Shown in pieces: positions 59,154 to 64,000 of a stretch of 64,000 nucleotides of DNA. Position 1 is the stretch's first letter; each line of letters opens with the position of its first letter. Under the pieces are notes generated by a model. It did no database searches and had not been told where the DNA came from. It saw nothing but the letters and a program-made list of their open reading frames with translations. Position numbers and translations under genes: made by a program. Source of the stretch: Lachnospiraceae bacterium (GTDB lineage: Bacteria > Bacillota > Clostridia > Lachnospirales > Lachnospiraceae); contig JAJQHQ010000084.1 in NCBI GenBank assembly GCA_021199655.1, positions 1 to 64,000 on the forward strand, given 5' to 3'.

Positions 59154-61910
59154 TTGAGAAAATTACATTGGTTACACTTGTCAGATATACATTTGAATAA
59201 AAAAGATGTAGATTCAAGACGTATGAGAAACAATCTTTTGGACTATGTAAGGAAATTAGATATTCAGATAGATTATATTTTTTTGACGGGTGATTTACGT
59301 TATGCACCATCGGGCAATTTTTCAACGGATACAGTTGAATATATAACTAAATTATTGGATGCAGCCAATCTAACAGTTGATAGACTTTATGTCGTGCCTG
59401 GAAATCATGATATTAGACGTGATGCCGATGGAAGAGAAGATGCTGTCTTGGAATGCATCAAGAATTATAGTCCCAAGGTTGGTTCAATGCCGTTGGATAA
59501 AATGTCAGACATTAAAAGTGGACATGCAGAGTTCCGCAATATGATAAGTATGATTTATCATGATAAGCCTGATAGAATATCTCTTTATGATAATGTCGAA
59601 CAACCACATTTTGTAGTAGAAACAAAAGACTTTAATATTATTTGCATTGATACTACAATAACTTATACAGCACAGAGAAGTTCCGACCTGATTATAGGTG
59701 CGGAATGGCTGATGGATTTGTTTGAAAAATTAAATCAGGACAAACCATCTATTATTTTGACGCATTTTTCTTTCGATTATTTGAATAGAAATGAACAGGT
59801 GCAGGTACTGCAGCTTATGAAGGATTTTCATGTCCAGCTGTGGCTATCTGGACATGAGCATATGTCTTTCCTGAGAAAACAGTGCGATTATTTCTATGAA
59901 TTCCAATGCGGAAACTTAATGCATGAGGAAGGATGTGAAGCAGGAGAATATACAAAGAGTGTAATTTTAATTGGAACATATGATTCTGAAAGGCATACTG
60001 GTATCATCGAGGCACATGAGTGGGATTCTGTTAATGGTTGGTTTAAAATGCAAAACATTGGTCCCCATAAGGAGGATTTTTATTCTTATGAATTGCAAAA
60101 TGATAGAACAATGATTAACCAAATTGCAAGTGTGGCTCGACAGGATAAGAAAAAGGCAATCTCAGAGGAAATTATTTCCCCAACTAATGATGATAAGCTG
60201 CTTATGGAAACAACTGGAGGTGTTAAGGTTGCTTCTATGGATGATGTTGAGCAATTTCCATATGAGCTACATAGTGGGTATCTTTTTACTAATAACGATG
60301 ATACACCAGTAGCTCAGGTTGATGTTTATGAGTATAATATATATGGGACAAAGTATTATGTAATACAAAATGATGGCTTTAGCTTTACATATTTTAATTT
60401 GGGACCTGCAAATAATGTGTCTTTCGGATATGATTTAAGCAAATATACTGATGTTTCTGACAGGCTTTTTTGGTTTAAAAGCATTTCTGAAATATTGGAT
60501 GCATCGAAAATTACCGTTAGGATTGTATCATCTGGCGATGTTATACATTTATTACTACCAGCAGGAAATGACTTTGAGCAGGTTCGTATAGATACTCTTC
60601 GATGGCAGGAGATCATGAAGCGTATCGCGAAAATTGAAAAATACTATGGTGTTAAGTTTTCTCTTCCCAAAATGGCAGATTCAGATATATATGCTGCGAT
60701 TAATATTTTGAGTGATTCGATTGACGGATTATCAATCCGTAGGCTTCCAGTTGTCAAAATGAAGTCACGAGGGTTCTTAAACAAATTTAGATTGAAAAAT
60801 GAGGTTTGGTATGGTGATGGAACAGGGCTTATGAGTCTTACATTGTTTGGATATACTTTTAAACCGAGTGCAGAATATATTTTACCAGGCGAGTTTTCTT
60901 GGAACCGCAAAGAACATGGATGGGAATCAGATAAGGAAAATGGTGGTGTGTCTGTGCGAATTGAGTTTGAAATAGATAATGATATTTCAAAAGATATAAA
61001 ACTTATCGAAATGATTCCAGTATCCGAACTTGATAATTTGGTTGATTTAGAAGAGATAACCATTTTTAGGGGTGAGCATGCTGATTTTTTAGCGGACTAC
61101 ATGGATTTAGTCCATAAAACACAGGAAATATTCAGACAATATCAGATGTATCAGAAGTCACTTGAAGAGTGGGTACACTATGATTTGGACGAGGAACATC
61201 ATTTGGTAAAAAAATATAGTGGAGCGGTCATTGATAATATAACTGTTAATAAAATGACGAAGACAATATTGTATGAAGGTATAACATTGATTAAGAAGGC
61301 GGATGCTATTATACAGACGCTTGGACTACAGAATAGTTCGGAATTCTTAAATAATGCAATTTTTGATTTTCCGGGGTTACAATTTATGATACTTGTTTCT
61401 TCGTACGAAAATATGGGACATTGGGCGGTTAACATAGAAAATGGAGAATGCTTTTATAACCTTCCGGAAATGTGTGCTACCCTTAGGACTTTGAAAGGAG
61501 AAGAAGGTAGTGCCGAATTACTGGATGCCTTAATGGAGTTAAATGATGAGTTGCTTGAGCAGAATATAGATGTATTGCATATTGACCATTACAGTATGCT
61601 GCGCAATTATATTTTTGCGGTTGCAGATGTTTATATGAAATTTTTTGATGTGATTCAAAAGAAAATGGAAGATAAGGTTGCAGAGGTTGATTTATTTTTA
61701 AAGAACCTTCCCAAAAGTATCATCCGAAAGGGTGTATTTAAGGGATATGTGTTTTATCAAACGGATAATAATCCTAATAGTGTTGATGCATTTGATCCAT
61801 CAAGTGATATTATGGATGATTTTTTTATTTTTAAAAATGATGCAATTAGAAATTATAAAAGGGTGGCTATAGGAATGCAAAATCCAGAAACACTCAGGAT
61901 GACAGAATAA
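59154..61910 (+). CDS. Large metallophosphoesterase (calcineurin-like) protein with an uncharacterised ~600 aa C-terminal region
   Basis: N-terminal motifs LHLSDIHLN, LTGDLRYAP, VPGNHDIRRD, LTHFSF, LSGHEHMSF; 918 aa; TTG start. Confidence 0.85.
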   Translation: MRKLHWLHLSDIHLNKKDVDSRRMRNNLLDYVRKLDIQIDYIFLTGDLRYAPSGNFSTDTVEYITKLLDAANLTVDRLYVVPGNHDIRRDADGREDAVLECIKNYSPKVGSMPLDKMSDIKSGHAEFRNMISMIYHDKPDRISLYDNVEQPHFVVETKDFNIICIDTTITYTAQRSSDLIIGAEWLMDLFEKLNQDKPSIILTHFSFDYLNRNEQVQVLQLMKDFHVQLWLSGHEHMSFLRKQCDYFYEFQCGNLMHEEGCEAGEYTKSVILIGTYDSERHTGIIEAHEWDSVNGWFKMQNIGPHKEDFYSYELQNDRTMINQIASVARQDKKKAISEEIISPTNDDKLLMETTGGVKVASMDDVEQFPYELHSGYLFTNNDDTPVAQVDVYEYNIYGTKYYVIQNDGFSFTYFNLGPANNVSFGYDLSKYTDVSDRLFWFKSISEILDASKITVRIVSSGDVIHLLLPAGNDFEQVRIDTLRWQEIMKRIAKIEKYYGVKFSLPKMADSDIYAAINILSDSIDGLSIRRLPVVKMKSRGFLNKFRLKNEVWYGDGTGLMSLTLFGYTFKPSAEYILPGEFSWNRKEHGWESDKENGGVSVRIEFEIDNDISKDIKLIEMIPVSELDNLVDLEEITIFRGEHADFLADYMDLVHKTQEIFRQYQMYQKSLEEWVHYDLDEEHHLVKKYSGAVIDNITVNKMTKTILYEGITLIKKADAIIQTLGLQNSSEFLNNAIFDFPGLQFMILVSSYENMGHWAVNIENGECFYNLPEMCATLRTLKGEEGSAELLDALMELNDELLEQNIDVLHIDHYSMLRNYIFAVADVYMKFFDVIQKKMEDKVAEVDLFLKNLPKSIIRKGVFKGYVFYQTDNNPNSVDAFDPSSDIMDDFFIFKNDAIRNYKRVAIGMQNPETLRMTE

Positions 61911-61965
61911 ATATTTTTCAGAAAGATACTAGAGTTAAGATAAAGTAAAACGAGGAGCGTGTACT

Positions 61966-64000
61966 ATGGCTATACCCAAAATTAAATCAAAAGATATTAT
62001 GGATGCTCTGAAATATATTGATGAGAATGGTGTTCCGTTTCATAATCAGAGCACGAAATATGAGCTTGTTATGGAAAGTGGGAGAAAGTATCCTCCCAAA
62101 TATGTGATAGCTGTAGCAGATCATCTTGCAAATAATACAGATATTTCTGTAGATGGTTTTAATGCTGTGGAAGCTAAGAACTTCCTGCAGGGACAGGGAT
62201 TTGATATTCAAATGAAGCAGGAAAAGTTTGAATTAACGATTACGGCTGATAGCGTGACATCGACAGATAAACGTTTTACAATGAGCAATCTGTTTTTGGG
62301 AGATAATTATAAGCCGCTCGAAACCTATTTCAAACGGGCAGATGGAAAGATCATTAAACGTTCTTACAGTAAAGGCGAAAGAAGAAATTCTAATCAGACC
62401 ATGCCGCGCATTGCCTGCCAGATATTTGAAAAACAAATTTCCGGGTTATCTGTTGAAGAAAAAGAAGATTTTCCTATATGTAAATATAATGCAGACAGCG
62501 ATATGATCTGTGGTATCTATTCGAGTGTGGATGAGTTCAAGAAACATCGAAATACGATTGAGTATTTAACGTATGCTTATGATAATGGACGGACGTTTGT
62601 CATATACAGCTGGAACATTTTCTCAACGATTATTTTCGTACAAGAATGTCTAAAGAGATTCGGTGAGCCTGGAGATCAGTTTGTCCTTTTATATCGGGAA
62701 AAGGAAGAAGTTGAGGCTGTGCAGGAAGAAACAGAGATGGCTGTACAGGAGGAACTGGTTCAGCAGTTTAAAGGCTACAGAAATCCGTATTCTTCCATGC
62801 TGATTGAATCGAAAAATATTATTTTTCGTGGGGCTCCTGGAACCGGGAAGTCGTATCTTGCTAAAGAGATAGCTGCAGATATTATCAGTGATGGGTATTT
62901 TGATGATTTTACGTTGTTATCCGATGAACAGAAAAAACAGGTGGAATTTGTTCAATTCCATCCCAGTTATGATTATACAGATTTTGTAGAAGGTCTGCGT
63001 CCAAAGATCAATGAGGACGGCTCTATGGGATTTGAACTACAGGATGGCGTGTTTACGAGATTCGTTTCAATGGCAAGGAAAAATTATGAGGATTCACAGA
63101 AGTCCAGGGAGGAAATTGCAAAAGAAGTGTCTGCCAAGACAATGATTGAAGATTATCTTGATAATCTTGATCTGGATAGCAATGAGGCTGTATTGCAGAC
63201 CCTGAGCGGACGCACATTCTATATTACGAGCTATGATGAGCGACATATTAATATTTCCATTCCGGATAACGCAACTGTGAACAAGCTTTCAGTTAGCAGA
63301 GAAAATATCCGGAAGATGATTGAATCCGGAAAGAAATTCAATAAAGTAAAGGAATTGACGGAATTTTTCGGCAAGAAATTCGGGACACAAGGCTACTCCT
63401 ATGAGCTTCCCATTTTTCATGCGATTCAGGCAAAAAAGTCGAGAAAGTCAGGCTCTGTCGCTGATTCGGTAAAATTAAAAAAATATATTTTTATCATTGA
63501 CGAGATCAACCGAGGCGAGATTTCAAAGATTTTCGGGGAATTATTCTTTGCGATAGACCCAGGTTACCGTGGCCGTGCCGGCGAGGTATCTACACAGTAT
63601 TCTAATTTGCACGAAGATCCGGGTGAAAAATTTTATATACCGGAAAATGTTTATATCATCGGGACTATGAATGATATCGACAGATCGGTGGACAGCTTTG
63701 ATTTTGCTATGCGCCGCCGTTTCCGTTTTGTCGAGCTGCGTGCAGACGAACATATGGAGATGTTGGCTTCTCTTGATAATGAAGAACTGGAAGCAGAAGC
63801 AATCCGACGGATGAGCGCATTGAATCGGGAAATTATGAATGTGGAAGAACTGAATGAGAACTATCAGATCGGCGCAGCTTACTTTTTGAAGCTAAAAACG
63901 CTTGACTTTGATCAGCTGTGGACTGATTATCTTCAGCCGCTTTTGCAGGAATATATTCAGGGAATGTATGACGAGAAAGGAATCATGGATAGATTTGCAA
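61966..64000 (+). CDS. McrB-like GTPase/AAA restriction subunit (partial, runs off window)
   Basis: IIFRGAPGTGKSYLAKEIAADI (Walker A), VEFVQFHPSYDYTDFVEGLRP, YIFIIDEINRGEISKIFGELFFAI, IIGTMNDIDRSVDSFDFAMRRRFRFVEL. Confidence 0.9.
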   Translation, partial: MAIPKIKSKDIMDALKYIDENGVPFHNQSTKYELVMESGRKYPPKYVIAVADHLANNTDISVDGFNAVEAKNFLQGQGFDIQMKQEKFELTITADSVTSTDKRFTMSNLFLGDNYKPLETYFKRADGKIIKRSYSKGERRNSNQTMPRIACQIFEKQISGLSVEEKEDFPICKYNADSDMICGIYSSVDEFKKHRNTIEYLTYAYDNGRTFVIYSWNIFSTIIFVQECLKRFGEPGDQFVLLYREKEEVEAVQEETEMAVQEELVQQFKGYRNPYSSMLIESKNIIFRGAPGTGKSYLAKEIAADIISDGYFDDFTLLSDEQKKQVEFVQFHPSYDYTDFVEGLRPKINEDGSMGFELQDGVFTRFVSMARKNYEDSQKSREEIAKEVSAKTMIEDYLDNLDLDSNEAVLQTLSGRTFYITSYDERHINISIPDNATVNKLSVSRENIRKMIESGKKFNKVKELTEFFGKKFGTQGYSYELPIFHAIQAKKSRKSGSVADSVKLKKYIFIIDEINRGEISKIFGELFFAIDPGYRGRAGEVSTQYSNLHEDPGEKFYIPENVYIIGTMNDIDRSVDSFDFAMRRRFRFVELRADEHMEMLASLDNEELEAEAIRRMSALNREIMNVEELNENYQIGAAYFLKLKTLDFDQLWTDYLQPLLQEYIQGMYDEKGIMDRFA

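Overview
Clostridial (Lachnospiraceae-like) chromosomal segment. About 3-41 kb is mostly core genome: spoIIP-lepA-nrdR, carAB, fhs behind a THF-type riboswitch, hpf, two divergent tRNA-Leu genes, an LCP protein, an SOS-type Y-family polymerase operon, rpsT, rarD, metY, a GntR/ABC operon, recD2 and def. From about 43.8 kb to the window end there is a type-1 BREX phage-defence island: HTH regulator, brxA, brxB, brxC, pglX, a degraded AlbA_2-type gene, pglZ and brxL. It is followed by a large metallophosphoesterase protein and an McrB-like GTPase/AAA protein that runs off the window. Main unusual points: (1) a four-helix-bundle (S23/IVS-type) ORF with imperfect terminal inverted repeats lies inside pglX in another frame, and the host pglX frame stays open through it; (2) a decayed type III toxin-antitoxin locus (ToxN/AbiQ-like) with two structured antitoxin-RNA-like repeats lies between duplicated ABC-transporter substrate-binding genes; (3) a modular family of nested-palindrome intergenic repeats shows compensatory base changes and hairpin-in-hairpin insertion; (4) there is an uncharacterised metallophosphoesterase next to BREX; (5) several structured leader RNAs are present. 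All calls come from reading the sequence and the supplied ORF translations. No searches were run.
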